In this document: one piece after another, positions 49,966 through 59,742 of the stretch
Position numbering within the stretch: position 1 is the first letter of the stretch
Layout of the letters: every line of letters begins with the position of its first letter
Source: an uncultured Pseudomonadota bacterium
GTDB lineage: Bacteria > Pseudomonadota > Alphaproteobacteria > RF32 > CAG-239
Length of the DNA: 64,000 nt
Direction of reading: 5' to 3'
Assembly (NCBI GenBank): GCA_902788365.1
Contig: CADAJN010000004.1
Coordinates: 124,001 to 188,000, forward strand
Position numbers and translations under genes: made by a program
Notes under the pieces: generated by a model
Databases searched by the model: none
Seen by the model: only the letters and a program-made list of their open reading frames with translations
Told to the model about the DNA's origin: nothing

Positions 49966-51198
49966 ATGAAAAAAGAAGTAAAAATTAAGGCGCACGACGC
50001 TTTGAAAAATCTGCAAAACGGTTGGCAACATTTAAGTAAAAAACAGAAACTGTGCTCTATCTCAGGCTGTGTTTTGTTGGTTATCGGCGTTTGCTGGTTA
50101 TGGTGCAACGCCAATGATCAATCGGATGAATACAAAACGCAACCTTTACAAATCGGCGATATTTCGCAGATTATTACCGCTTCAGGCACAATCAATCCGC
50201 TTTCTACCGTTTCAATCGGCACACAGGCATCCGGCCGTATTGCCGAGATTTATGTGGATTATAACTCCGAAGTTAAAAAAGGGCAGCTTTTGGCGTTGAT
50301 AGATCAAGACAGTGCCAAAGCCAATGTGGCACAAAAAGAGGCCTCACTTGAAATTGCCAAAGCACAAGTGGCGGTTGAAGAAAATAACATCAAATATTAT
50401 AAAAAAGCATTAGAGCGCATTTCTAAGTTAAATGCCTCAAAATATTCCACAGAAAAAGAATTGGAAGCAGCCGAACGCGATTACGACAATGCCGTTGCAC
50501 AGCTTGCTTTGGAACAGGCACAAGTTAAACAGGCCGAAGCGGCGCTTAATTCGGCCAAAACAGAGCTTTCTTATACAGAAATTAAATCGCCGGTTAACGG
50601 TATTGTAATTTCTAAAGCGGTAGAAGTCGGACAAACTGTAGCGGCCAGCTTTTCAACACCGGAATTGTTCTCCGTGGCCGAGGATTTAACCAAAATGCAG
50701 ATTGAAGCTGCCGTGGTGGAAGCCGATATTGCCAAAGTGCACAGCGGACAAACCGCACGCTTTACGGTAGACAGTTATAATGATGAATATTTTTACGGTA
50801 AAGTGGTGCAAGTGCGTAACGATGCCGTTACCACCTCAAATGTGGTAACTTATACGGTGGTGATTGAAATTGACAATAGCAACTTAAAGTTAAAACCGGG
50901 TATGACCGCCAATGTGGAAATCATTACTGCAGATTTGAAAAATGTGCTGTTAACACCGAATCAGGCTTTGCGTTTCTATATGGACAGCGGCGATAATGCC
51001 AAGCGCTATTCCGATCGCGGCGTGTGGATTTTGCGTGACGGCAAACCGGTGCGCGTCAGTGTAACTCTCGGCGTTAGTGATGACAACAACACACAAATTG
51101 AAGTGACAACGCTAAAAGCTGGCGACGAAGTAATTATTTCTAAAACCGAGGGGACTCCGCAAAAAGCACGCCAAATGAGATTAAGGATGCCACGCTGA
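49966..51198 (+). CDS. macA: MacA-type periplasmic adaptor (HlyD/membrane fusion protein)
   Basis: A 410-residue adaptor of a MacAB-TolC-like export system. A basic cytosolic start and one membrane anchor (about 31-47, LCSISGCVLLVIGVCW) are followed by the HlyD/MacA pattern. TQASGRIAEIYVDYNSEVKKGQLLALID is the lipoyl half. The long alpha-hairpin follows (about 115-195), then SYTEIKSPVNGIVISKAVEVGQTV, and beta-barrel and membrane-proximal domains. GAGGTATAAAT precedes the ATG. It overlaps the ATPase gene by 1 base (TGATG-type junction). Confidence 0.9.
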   Translation: MKKEVKIKAHDALKNLQNGWQHLSKKQKLCSISGCVLLVIGVCWLWCNANDQSDEYKTQPLQIGDISQIITASGTINPLSTVSIGTQASGRIAEIYVDYNSEVKKGQLLALIDQDSAKANVAQKEASLEIAKAQVAVEENNIKYYKKALERISKLNASKYSTEKELEAAERDYDNAVAQLALEQAQVKQAEAALNSAKTELSYTEIKSPVNGIVISKAVEVGQTVAASFSTPELFSVAEDLTKMQIEAAVVEADIAKVHSGQTARFTVDSYNDEYFYGKVVQVRNDAVTTSNVVTYTVVIEIDNSNLKLKPGMTANVEIITADLKNVLLTPNQALRFYMDSGDNAKRYSDRGVWILRDGKPVRVSVTLGVSDDNNTQIEVTTLKAGDEVIISKTEGTPQKARQMRLRMPR

Positions 51199-51905
51199 TG
51201 AAACCTTTGATAAAACTGCAAAATATCCATAAAAGCTATCCGTTAGACGGTTTTGAGCTGGAAATATTAAAGGGCATCAATCTGGAAATTGCGGCCGGCG
51301 AGTTTGTAGCGATTATGGGACCATCCGGTTCCGGTAAATCAACGCTGATGAATATTTTGGGCTGTCTGGATACGCCTTCTTCAGGCACATACAGCTTAGA
51401 CGGACAAAACGTGGAACATTTGGCGGCCGATGAGTTGGCGGAAATCCGCAATAAAAAAATCGGCTTTGTTTTTCAAGGATTTAATTTGTTATCGCGCACA
51501 TCTGCGCTTGAAAATGTGGAATTGCCGATGGTTTATGCCGGTTTAGATGATAAAACACGCCGCAAAAAAGCCATTAAGGCGCTTGAAAGCGTCGGGCTTA
51601 AAGAGCGCATGCATCATCAACCGAATCAGCTTTCGGGTGGCCAGCAACAGCGTGTGGCCATTGCACGCGCTGTTGTGAATGACGCGCCGATTATTTTTGC
51701 CGATGAACCGACCGGTAATTTGGATACCAAGATGAGTGTGGAAATTATGCACCTTTTTACCAAGCTTAATCGCGACTTAAACCGCACGATTATTTTGGTA
51801 ACGCATGAAGAAGATATTGCACGCTATGCCAAGCGCATTATTAAAATCGTTGACGGCGAAATTCATAGTGATGCGTTAAATGAGGAAAGAAAAATAAATG
51901 ATTGA
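51198..51905 (+). CDS. MacB-type ABC transporter ATP-binding protein
   Basis: A 235-residue ATPase of the MacB/LolD group. Walker A is GPSGSGKST (41-49), the signature LSGGQQQR (145-152) and Walker B IIFADEP (165-171). [10 protein letters not shown] and the DEL-type loop are family marks. In E. coli MacB this domain is fused to the permease. Here it is a separate chain overlapping the permease gene by 8 bases. Confidence 0.93.
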   Translation: MKPLIKLQNIHKSYPLDGFELEILKGINLEIAAGEFVAIMGPSGSGKSTLMNILGCLDTPSSGTYSLDGQNVEHLAADELAEIRNKKIGFVFQGFNLLSRTSALENVELPMVYAGLDDKTRRKKAIKALESVGLKERMHHQPNQLSGGQQQRVAIARAVVNDAPIIFADEPTGNLDTKMSVEIMHLFTKLNRDLNRTIILVTHEEDIARYAKRIIKIVDGEIHSDALNEERKIND

Positions 51906-53130
51906 ATCTAAAACAATTTTTAAAATTGCGGTGCGTGCGATTGAGGCCAACAAAATGCGCTCGGTTTTGACCAGTTTGGGTATTATTATCGGCGTGGCGG
52001 CGGTCATTATTATGCTTTCTATCGGCAACGGCACACAAATTTCCATTCAAAATGATATGCGCTCTATGGGCACAAATTTAATAATGATTCGTTCCGGTTC
52101 ATCCACCTCGGGGGGCGCGCGCATGGGACACGGCTCACAGCCGACACTTAAAAACAGCGATGCTGATGCCGTGCAAGAAAAAATTGCCGCCGTGCGCCTT
52201 GCTGCGCCGGTTGTCAATGACAGCGGACAGCTGGTTTATGGCAACACCAACTGGGCCACCAACATTGTGGGCACCGATAATCGTTATTTTGAAATTAAAG
52301 AATGGGATTTGGCGTATGGCCGTTTTTTTTCGGAAACCGATTTAAAAAGTGCCAACAAAGTGGCGATTTTAGGCCAAACCGTTGCCAAAGAACTGTTCGG
52401 CGATATTGATCCGCTGGGTAAAACAGTGCGGGTGAAAGGTGTGCCGTTTACGGTTATCGGCACTTTGACGGCGCGCGGTCAAAGCGGTCCGGGACAAGAC
52501 CAAGATGACATGATTTATTTGCCGCTTTCTACCGCGCAGAAAAAAGTTTCCGGCACACAATTTCCGGATATGGCCAATATGTTGATGTTGCAGACATATA
52601 ATGCCAAGGACACATATACATCGCAAGAAGAAATCAGGGCTCTGTTGCGTCAGCGTCACAATTTGGGACTGAATAAAGATGACGATTTCACAATTATGAA
52701 CTTTACGCAATTTATGGAGATGATGCAGAGCTCATCGCAAATGATGACTATTTTTCTCGGTTTTATCGCCTCCATTTCGCTGGTGGTCGGCGGCATCGGC
52801 ATTATGAACATTATGCTGGTTTCGGTTACCGAGCGCACGCGTGAAATCGGCATCAGAATGGCAATCGGCGCCAAACGCTGGGACATTCGGTTACAATTTT
52901 TGACAGAAGCGCTGATTTTATCGCTGTTGGGCGGTTTGATAGGTGTTGTCATCGGCATTGCCGGTGTTTACCTGTTGCCGCTGATTTCATCGTCATTTAC
53001 GGCGGTGTTGTCCACTTTTTATGTGTTATTGCCGTTCAGTTTTTCCGGCATTGTCGGTTTGGTTTTCGGCTTTTTTCCGGCCTATAAAGCATCGCTTTTA
53101 AACCCGATTAACGCACTCAGATATGAATAA
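51898..53130 (+). CDS. MacB-type ABC transporter permease
   Basis: A 410-residue membrane protein with the type VII ABC layout. It has one N-terminal membrane helix (about 22-45), a long periplasmic MacB_PCD domain (about 50-270), and three C-terminal membrane helices (about 283-310, 330-360 and 372-395) with the FtsX core and VTERTREIGIRMAIGAKR motif. With the adaptor and ATPase it would export macrolides, peptides or lipoprotein-like substrates through an outer-membrane channel, which is not encoded here. Confidence 0.93.
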   Translation: MIESKTIFKIAVRAIEANKMRSVLTSLGIIIGVAAVIIMLSIGNGTQISIQNDMRSMGTNLIMIRSGSSTSGGARMGHGSQPTLKNSDADAVQEKIAAVRLAAPVVNDSGQLVYGNTNWATNIVGTDNRYFEIKEWDLAYGRFFSETDLKSANKVAILGQTVAKELFGDIDPLGKTVRVKGVPFTVIGTLTARGQSGPGQDQDDMIYLPLSTAQKKVSGTQFPDMANMLMLQTYNAKDTYTSQEEIRALLRQRHNLGLNKDDDFTIMNFTQFMEMMQSSSQMMTIFLGFIASISLVVGGIGIMNIMLVSVTERTREIGIRMAIGAKRWDIRLQFLTEALILSLLGGLIGVVIGIAGVYLLPLISSSFTAVLSTFYVLLPFSFSGIVGLVFGFFPAYKASLLNPINALRYE

Positions 53131-53149
53131 ACACCGGAACTATGTTGCA

Positions 53150-53186
53150 AAAAAATCCTCGCCATTGATGTGGCGAGGATTTTGTT
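53150..53186 (+). terminator. Terminator of the MacAB-type operon
   Basis: An 11-base stem AAATCCTCGCC/GGCGAGGATTT with a 9-base loop and T-rich tail. It also faces the end of the giant gene. Confidence 0.9.
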
Positions 53187-53201
53187 TGCTTTGTTAAGCC
53201 A

Positions 53202-56200
53202 TTAAGCGCGTTGCATTGATTGAGCTTTGGAAGCAGCGGCCATAGTGCTGCTTGCCGCCTTACCAAAGTCAGAATTGGCATCAATATGTTTTTGCAGTCC
53301 ACTCACAAAGTTGGCTGTAGATTGCAAATCCATCTTTTTCTGTGTGCCGTTCTCAATGGTATAAGCCTCAATCTGCTTATGTTCATTAAGCACGGCATAA
53401 GTTGTGCTGCCGCCTTTTTGATAAAGCGCACCGTTATTAGATACAGCTATCGATGCTTGAACATGACCGTTGGTATCAGTAGCCACTCTGATTTTGAGCG
53501 ATTTTTCATCTAAACTCAATTTCTCTGTTGCAAATTTTTCGGTGGCTTCCGCGGCCAAGACTTTGTTCATCACTTGAGCATCTGGCGGCAATGCACCGGC
53601 TGCGGCATTTTCAGACTGACTTGCATTTGCATTCTTAATAATTTCATCCTTCACATTCTTCTTCAGCGATTCAATTTCTTCCGGTGTTGCCGAACGCAAC
53701 TTACCGTTTTGCATAGCCGTATATTGCGCACGACCATTTTCATCAAGTGTCATTTTAATATCGGTATTACCACGTCTGAAGCCAATTTCGTTTTCACTTG
53801 CGGTATATTGCGGCTCATTAGTATTATATTCCAGTTTCTTCTCAAATTTATGTAACTTTTTGATAGATTTTTTATCGCCGGTTTCTTCAATTTGTTTGGT
53901 AATTTTATCACGTTCCGCATCAGTCATCATACGTTGATGGCCGTTATCTTCGGTAACCACATAGTGCACGGTGGTTTTGCCGCCGAGTTTACTTTTAATG
54001 ATGCTGTATTTTGCCTGTTCACCATTGTCCTGCGTAAACGTGCCCGATAAACCATTACGGCCACGCATTAAGCTGAACTGAGAGCCGTCCTCATTCTGCT
54101 GCAATTCCACTACCGGCTTAGCATGATGCAGTTCGGTTGACGAGGCATGTTTAATTGTTTTATAAGCCTTTTCGGCTGTATCACTAACATCGCCATTGAC
54201 GCGTGCATCAGTTTTCGCCAATTGTCTGGCTAAGCGACGCGCTTCTTTGTCGCTCATTTCTTGTTCGGAAACAACATTGCCTTCGGCATCGCGCGTTACC
54301 ATAACCGAGCGGCGCAAACCGGTTTCTTCGTTAATGGCGCTGACAAATTCAACAGATTTACCGTCAGGTGTCGTCACTTCTAATGCTGCACCGTTGCTGG
54401 CCGCTTCAATTTTCATTTCTTTATATTTTTCAGAGCCTTCTTCCGGCACATCATCAACGCGAACTTCTTTAGGTTCATCCAGTTCAACTGCCAGACGCTC
54501 CTCAGGCACTTCTACAAAGTCATCTTGTTCTTCATCAATGACCGTTTGTTGTTCTTGTTGTTCTTGTTGTTCTTGTTGTTGATCATCTTGAACAGTGGTT
54601 TGACCGCCGCCTTTACCGCCGTTACCTTGATAATCTTCCGGCACTTGCGGCACAGCGTTCGGGTCATTGATAACCTTTTCAACATCCGGATCAAGCTCAA
54701 TTTTCGGAGCTTTGGCACCGATATCCACACGACCGCCATTCAACCCCGGTTTCACGCGTTCAAAATCAGGATTATTGGCATGATTAACTGTTTCTTGTGC
54801 CTTAGCAATGGTTTCTTCCGGCGTTTCTTGCCCAATCGGCGTATTCAGAGCATCTTTGGTAACATCTGACAAATCCGTGAATTTAGGATTAGGAATCATT
54901 TGACCGGTTTTCGGATCATAAATCAGCGGTGGTTCATTGCCGGTGCCTTCAACAGTTGCTCCGCCTTGTCCGCCGGACTCTTGCCCCAGCTGAGTTCCAC
55001 CAGAGCCACCCTGCTCTAAACCATGCGCCAGATTTTCGGCCTGCATTTCTTGTCCAATCATAGTCATCATAGCACCGGCTGTTGCACCTGCAAATGCCGC
55101 CCAACCTTCTTTCCATTTGCCTTTATTCCAAGAATTAACTGCAGTGCTAACACCGGCTGTCAATGCCATTCCAGCACGCAATAACTTAGCACTGCCAAGA
55201 GTTGTTACCTCGTGACTATTACCTGTAACAATATTGCCTGCAGCATGGTAAGCTTTTTTGCCATAATCAACCACCTTTTCTATTAATCCTGCTCCTGACG
55301 ATGCAGCTGCACCGCCTGCTTCAGCACCTCCTTTTATTAAATCTCCGATTGCTCCAAAATTACCGGATAAAGCAGCATCTACACCAACATAGGCTGAAAT
55401 AGCCGCTCCGACAGAAGATGCTACTACTGTTGCAAGTTTCGCTTTATTATGCAATATATATTCTTTTTTTGTTTGATACCCTCCTGCTTTCTTTTGCTGT
55501 TGATATTCTTCATTAAATTTCTTTACAGCTTTGGCCGTTTCAATCGTTGTTTTAACCGCCAAACCCGGCAAACCTAAGGTATAGTTTACCACCGCTGTTT
55601 TAGCCATATTCTTAACTAATTTATACTTCCAACCGTATTTCTTTTCAAAGCGGGTATCCAGCGCTTTAATGCGCTGCACCAGTTTGCATTCGCCAATTTT
55701 TTGCTCCAGTTTGTTTTTGAAATCCAAAACCGGATTCATTTGTGCGCCCAATGTTGCTCCAACTGAAGTTTCGGAAATATGCACCTTACCGGTGGCTGTC
55801 GGATCGGCCACAACTTGACCAAACAGATTTTGAGCCATCTCGGCACGTTTGGCCTGCTGACCTTCTTTATCAAGCTTTTTGCCGGTTGCATCTACATAAG
55901 TATTTTGTGCGTATTGCGCGGTTAAGATGGACATTGTCGATTCCATCATATAATCGGCAATTTTTTCTTTTAACTTTTCACGCAGGGCGCGCTTTTGCTC
56001 TTCAGACAACTCGTCTTCTTGGCCTAAAGTCTCGTCTTGCATAATGTCGCGCATGGCTTTAGCCACCGCCAAATCATAAATATCTTTACGCACCTCGGCG
56101 CCGGTTAATTTATGCTTCTTCTTTTCATCATCGGTTATTTCTTCTTCCGGAGCTTCGCCTTCGGCACCTGATGTACCATCAGTGGCCGTGGCCGGTGCAG

Positions 56201-57791
56201 TTGTTTCTTTGCTCTTTTTAGAACTCCACCAATCACTTACATCTGACGGCATATCCTGCAATTTGCGCCATTCGTTGGTGATGTTATCTTTAGAATCAAT
56301 CTCAACATTATCATAAAACGTTTCAAATTGCTTCATATCGGCATCGTTGGCCAATAAATCCTGCATTTCGGCAGAATTAAACAATGAATCAACTCTATCA
56401 TCGCGTTTTTTAAGCTCTTCTTCCGAAGTGTTGGCCAAGAAAACCGCCTCTTTTACCGGCATTTTTCCGGTATTGGCGCGGTCTTCATCAACTGCTTCGC
56501 GTAAACGCTTTGTGGCCGCCACAAGCGGATCTGTTTCTTCTCCGTTATCTTTACCGAAAGCTTTCATAAAGTCATCAAAGGCCTTAACATCTTCAATATT
56601 ATCACTTTTTCCGGCTTTAAGTAAAACCGTTCCTTGTTTTTCAATAGCCTGTTGGCCGGCATTTTTCAGAGTATCTTCTTGCTCCAAAACCAAATCCGGC
56701 ACACCTGCTTTATTGGCTCGCTTTTGAATGAACTGTTGAGCGCCGGTCATATTTTTCAAAACATCAGACACCTCTTTATCATCAGCAAAATTCAACATGA
56801 CTTCTTTATATTCTTCAAAGCCTTTGGCGGTAGGGTCCAATGTAGCCAAATATGCTTCAACGGCCAAGCGATTCTCGCTTTTTACATCTTCCGTCGTTAA
56901 ATCCGGAATCGGGTCACCGTCTACCACATAATCATCATGCGGATCTACGGCAGCAGCATCTGTTAATTTTTCATCATCTATGACATCCGTCCCATCTGCC
57001 TCATATATGTCATCCAAAGATATCAGACCATTACTGGCGCGCGTCGCATTAACAGAGTTAATCCATTCGCCGACTTCACCGACATAATTACCTTCTTCAT
57101 CGCGCGAAAAAGTCATGGCATAGTCCATCATCTTTATTATTTCAGCATTAGAAGCGGCTTCTGCGCCCAATGCATCTGCTAAAACCGTTTCCATAATTTC
57201 ATCATATTGCTGATCAAACATTTGACGACTGGTTGTGCGGAAATTATTTACAGTTTCTTGCAATTCTTCCGGTAAAGGCACAGAGACACCATTATATTCA
57301 TGCTCTGCCATATCAATCACGTCTAAAACATCTTTACGACCGTCTATTCCCCCCATGACCTCAGAATTGCGATCGTAATCGTTATCCAACTGACGCTTCA
57401 AATATGCGTCCATGTATGGGACTTCATCGACCACATTTGGATAATTTGCTTCAATATCTGCCAAATAGTTGTCAATCGCGAGTTTTTTCTCGGCATATTC
57501 TAATTGTCCGCTTAATCTGGAAGCTATATCGCCCCTTAAAGAACTATATGCCATCAAAGACCGCACACCTTCCAAATCGGCGGCCGACATTTCATCTATA
57601 TCTGAAGATTTTAAGTGCTCTAAGTATTCTTCGGTGGCTCCGCGTAATTGGGTATGTTGAGCGGATTCTTCGTTATAGGCAGAATCTTCTTTGTTGAGTT
57701 CATACCAAGCCTCAAGCTTTTGTGTCAGTGTTAACTTATCCGCCTTGTCTGCGTCCGGATCTGTTAAAAAATCTTCTACTTCTTGTGTCAT
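53202..57791 (-). CDS. Giant protein of unknown function
   Basis: A 1,529-residue protein with no signal peptide. The first 650 residues are acidic and helical. Residues of about 770-930 are richer in Ala and Gly with hydrophobic stretches (VVASSVGAAISAYVGV and ATAGAMMTMIG) that could insert in or lie on a membrane. A low-complexity region follows (GGSGG, then a QQEQQEQQ run near residue 1077 encoded by a 9-base tandem repeat). The last 450 residues contain at least two similar beta-rich modules with the pattern YTAMQNGKLR/YSIIKSKLGG. The start at 57791 has GGAGG 5 bases upstream. The mix of helical, membrane-like and beta modules recalls large secreted or surface proteins, but no family is recognised. 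Confidence 0.8.
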   Translation of the reverse strand: MTQEVEDFLTDPDADKADKLTLTQKLEAWYELNKEDSAYNEESAQHTQLRGATEEYLEHLKSSDIDEMSAADLEGVRSLMAYSSLRGDIASRLSGQLEYAEKKLAIDNYLADIEANYPNVVDEVPYMDAYLKRQLDNDYDRNSEVMGGIDGRKDVLDVIDMAEHEYNGVSVPLPEELQETVNNFRTTSRQMFDQQYDEIMETVLADALGAEAASNAEIIKMMDYAMTFSRDEEGNYVGEVGEWINSVNATRASNGLISLDDIYEADGTDVIDDEKLTDAAAVDPHDDYVVDGDPIPDLTTEDVKSENRLAVEAYLATLDPTAKGFEEYKEVMLNFADDKEVSDVLKNMTGAQQFIQKRANKAGVPDLVLEQEDTLKNAGQQAIEKQGTVLLKAGKSDNIEDVKAFDDFMKAFGKDNGEETDPLVAATKRLREAVDEDRANTGKMPVKEAVFLANTSEEELKKRDDRVDSLFNSAEMQDLLANDADMKQFETFYDNVEIDSKDNITNEWRKLQDMPSDVSDWWSSKKSKETTAPATATDGTSGAEGEAPEEEITDDEKKKHKLTGAEVRKDIYDLAVAKAMRDIMQDETLGQEDELSEEQKRALREKLKEKIADYMMESTMSILTAQYAQNTYVDATGKKLDKEGQQAKRAEMAQNLFGQVVADPTATGKVHISETSVGATLGAQMNPVLDFKNKLEQKIGECKLVQRIKALDTRFEKKYGWKYKLVKNMAKTAVVNYTLGLPGLAVKTTIETAKAVKKFNEEYQQQKKAGGYQTKKEYILHNKAKLATVVASSVGAAISAYVGVDAALSGNFGAIGDLIKGGAEAGGAAASSGAGLIEKVVDYGKKAYHAAGNIVTGNSHEVTTLGSAKLLRAGMALTAGVSTAVNSWNKGKWKEGWAAFAGATAGAMMTMIGQEMQAENLAHGLEQGGSGGTQLGQESGGQGGATVEGTGNEPPLIYDPKTGQMIPNPKFTDLSDVTKDALNTPIGQETPEETIAKAQETVNHANNPDFERVKPGLNGGRVDIGAKAPKIELDPDVEKVINDPNAVPQVPEDYQGNGGKGGGQTTVQDDQQQEQQEQQEQQTVIDEEQDDFVEVPEERLAVELDEPKEVRVDDVPEEGSEKYKEMKIEAASNGAALEVTTPDGKSVEFVSAINEETGLRRSVMVTRDAEGNVVSEQEMSDKEARRLARQLAKTDARVNGDVSDTAEKAYKTIKHASSTELHHAKPVVELQQNEDGSQFSLMRGRNGLSGTFTQDNGEQAKYSIIKSKLGGKTTVHYVVTEDNGHQRMMTDAERDKITKQIEETGDKKSIKKLHKFEKKLEYNTNEPQYTASENEIGFRRGNTDIKMTLDENGRAQYTAMQNGKLRSATPEEIESLKKNVKDEIIKNANASQSENAAAGALPPDAQVMNKVLAAEATEKFATEKLSLDEKSLKIRVATDTNGHVQASIAVSNNGALYQKGGSTTYAVLNEHKQIEAYTIENGTQKKMDLQSTANFVSGLQKHIDANSDFGKAASSTMAAASKAQSMQRA

Positions 57792-57967
57792 GGGAGCCTC
57801 CATTGATAATTTTAGACATATATTTGGTTTGATTATAGCATATTTCAGTTTTTTGTCAATAATCTTTTTTCCATTTTAGTCAAGTGCTATTAAAAAAAGT
57901 TTAAGGAGGTAAGCAGCAAATTCTTCTTGGCAGACTTTTCTTATATCTCCGTTTTACAAATATCTTT

Positions 57968-58306
57968 TTAGCTTTCGGCAATTTTCTGCAAGACGAGCCA
58001 TGTTTCATTATGATAATATAACAAAACTAAGAGTTCCATTATCAAACAAGGAAGCAAAATATATTTTATTTTAAGATAGTAATCCTTTGTGCACTCAAAC
58101 CACTTTCGTTTTAGGACATATCGCAAAAACAACGGATGTCCGAACCAAAAGCAAAAATCAAACAGAAACAGAATAGGAAAAAAAGGACCCGTTATATGAA
58201 ATACAATTATTATAAAGATTCCAAATGCAATTAATAAGTTGAGTATGAAATCGATACACTTAAAAATATTATTTTTTATAATTTCTTTTTTATCCTCTTT
58301 TTCCAT
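57968..58306 (-). CDS. Small membrane protein, tandem duplicate 2
   Basis: A 112-residue protein with three hydrophobic segments (about 17-38, 43-62 and 80-100). It shares a long pattern with its upstream neighbour: MEKE, IKCIDF-type, PFFPILFLFD, PLFLRY-LKRKWFEC and IKYILLP. The ATG is preceded by GGGAGCAGAAC. It follows the second copy by 28 bases. The fold and role are unknown. The context next to a broken large gene is compatible with an immunity or accessory protein. Confidence 0.7.
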   Translation of the reverse strand: MEKEDKKEIIKNNIFKCIDFILNLLIAFGIFIIIVFHITGPFFPILFLFDFCFWFGHPLFLRYVLKRKWFECTKDYYLKIKYILLPCLIMELLVLLYYHNETWLVLQKIAES

Positions 58307-58334
58307 GTTCTGCTCCCGTGTTATGCTTTAATAT

Positions 58335-58667
58335 TTAAGGAGCTTGCAATATTTCATTTGGATAACATATTATAACCACTAACAGTGCTAATATTTCTAA
58401 AAACAATGTAGGTAATAATATATATTTAATCTGTAGCAATTTATCTTTGCGACACTCGAACCATTTTCTTTTTAATATATACCGTAAAAATAGCGGATAC
58501 CCAACAATAAGACAAATATCAAACAGGAAAAGAATAGGAAAAAGAGGCACCATTAAATGTAATTCAATTAATGCAACAACACCAAATGCAACCAACACAC
58601 TTAATGTGCAATCAATACATTTTAAAAAATATGTCTTTATTTTTTCTTTTGCAACCTCTTTTTCCAT
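58335..58667 (-). CDS. Small membrane protein, tandem duplicate 1
   Basis: A 110-residue protein with three hydrophobic segments and the same core pattern as the gene at 57968 (PLFPILFLFDICLIVGYPLFLRY, RKWFECRKD). About half of positions match by eye. The leaders also match: GGAGCAGGAT here and GGAGCAGAAC there, so the duplication includes the ribosome site. The two copies differ mainly at both ends. It starts 28 bases after the stop of the remnant at 58696. Confidence 0.7.
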   Translation of the reverse strand: MEKEVAKEKIKTYFLKCIDCTLSVLVAFGVVALIELHLMVPLFPILFLFDICLIVGYPLFLRYILKRKWFECRKDKLLQIKYILLPTLFLEILALLVVIICYPNEILQAP

Positions 58668-58695
58668 ATCCTGCTCCTCTACTATGTTTTATTTT

Positions 58696-59064
58696 CTAGT
58701 AGTTTTTTTCTTCTCTACTATAAAACATATTTTTCATTTTGTCAGCAAAAGAATTTATTCCTTGCTTAATAAATTTGCGACCAACGATACTCCCTCCACG
58801 TGTATACGGTATTTTATCAAATATCATACCTACACTATTAGCCGCTCCGTTTACCGCTAAATTAGTTCCAAAATCGTTCCAATTTTCGGCATATCCGGCT
58901 GAAGCATTTAATGTGTCAGTAAAGGCATTAAAAGCCTTATTGGCAAAAGTGGTATCTTTTGCCAAATGCATTGGCGTGGTCATTGCGCCCACAAATTCAC
59001 CAATCCCATAAGCCAACGGATGTTGTTGCTGTAAATCGTTTTGCAGCGCATGAAATGAAAATTC
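58696..59064 (-). pseudogene. C-terminal remnant of a larger gene
   Basis: The frame is open from 59064 to the stop at 58696 but has no ATG and no ribosome site. Just before it, on the minus strand, are a stop codon and then the terminator region of the gene at 59129. The translated piece includes QQHPLAYGIGEFVGAMTT and GYAENWNDFGTNLAVNGAAN, a style seen at the C-terminal or pre-toxin part of large secreted proteins. The 5' part is lost. The closest usable start is a TTG at 59016. Confidence 0.55.
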
Positions 59065-59076
59065 TTATTCTATAAA

Positions 59077-59108
59077 CAAAAAAAGCCTGCCTTATGGCAG
59101 ACTTTCAC
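59077..59108 (-). terminator. Terminator of the YgiW-type gene
   Basis: On the minus strand AAAG-CTGCC and GGCAG-CTTT stems, a 4-base loop and seven T bases. Confidence 0.8.
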
Positions 59109-59128
59109 GCTTAAACAAAGTTGTTGTG

Positions 59129-59533
59129 CTATTTATTATTCATAGCCATCGGAATGTTTGTTCCTTCCGGCATAATTTGAATTTCTTCGGCTTCCAAACT
59201 GACCGGTTGGCCGGTTTCCTGATCCACCGTGGCAGCTATCCAAACCACGGTTTGCGGCGTTATGGTGGCATTGTTCATCAAGTCATCGTCAATTTCAACC
59301 ATAATCTGGCCGCTGCCGTCTTGCAACATATAGTTATCATTGCCTAAGTTTTGAATAATATATCCTTGCACATAAACCATACTGTCATCAGCCATGTTTT
59401 GCACCTCAGAAACTTTGCTGACCGGCTTGTTGGCTCCGTCGTGCTTCATTTTACCGTGATCACCGGCCATAGCGTTGGCGCTTGCTAAAACTATTGCTGC
59501 CGCTGCGGCGCAAGATAACAATTTGTTTTTCAT
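59129..59533 (-). CDS. YgiW/YdeI family OB-fold exported protein
   Basis: A 134-residue periplasmic protein of the NirD/YgiW/YdeI (BOF, DUF5666-like) type. A signal peptide ends near residue 24 (NAMAG). The mature part has VQGYIIQNLGNDNYMLQDGSG and VEIDDDL, then VVWIAATVDQE, the ordered strands of the bacterial OB fold. Family members are induced by stress from peroxide, metals or cationic peptides. GGGAG before a tandem ATG ATG start favours the second ATG. It has its own terminator. Confidence 0.88.
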   Translation of the reverse strand: MKNKLLSCAAAAAIVLASANAMAGDHGKMKHDGANKPVSKVSEVQNMADDSMVYVQGYIIQNLGNDNYMLQDGSGQIMVEIDDDLMNNATITPQTVVWIAATVDQETGQPVSLEAEEIQIMPEGTNIPMAMNNK

Positions 59534-59634
59534 CATATTTCTCCCTGTTGTTAAATTGATACCGCTTTCTATATATTTTAATTATGGCGTAATTCAACCG
59601 GCTATATCGCAAAGATTATATTATCACACGGAAT

Positions 59635-59662
59635 ATTTTATGTTACAAATAAGTAATAAAAT
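59635..59662. promoter_or_regulatory. Possible operator upstream of adhE
   Basis: An imperfect inverted repeat centred on TTACAAATAAGTAA with further AT pairs outside, about 80 bases before adhE. It is not a match to the FNR or Rex consensus as I know them. Confidence 0.3.
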
Positions 59663-59742
59663 GTGATGAACAACGGCAAAAAAAAGGTTTTATTTTTAAG
59701 ACGATTGTTTATGATGTGCTCAGGTTAACAGGAGGAAAATAG

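Noticed and set aside
53202..57791. The giant gene as a phage tape-measure protein
   Set aside because: No other phage structural, packaging or lysis genes occur nearby, and the low-complexity and beta modules do not fit a tape-measure chain.
57898..57912. A TTTAAGGAGGTAAG site on the plus strand
   Set aside because: No start codon at a usable distance and no frame of any length follows. The gap at 57804-57967 shows nothing else.
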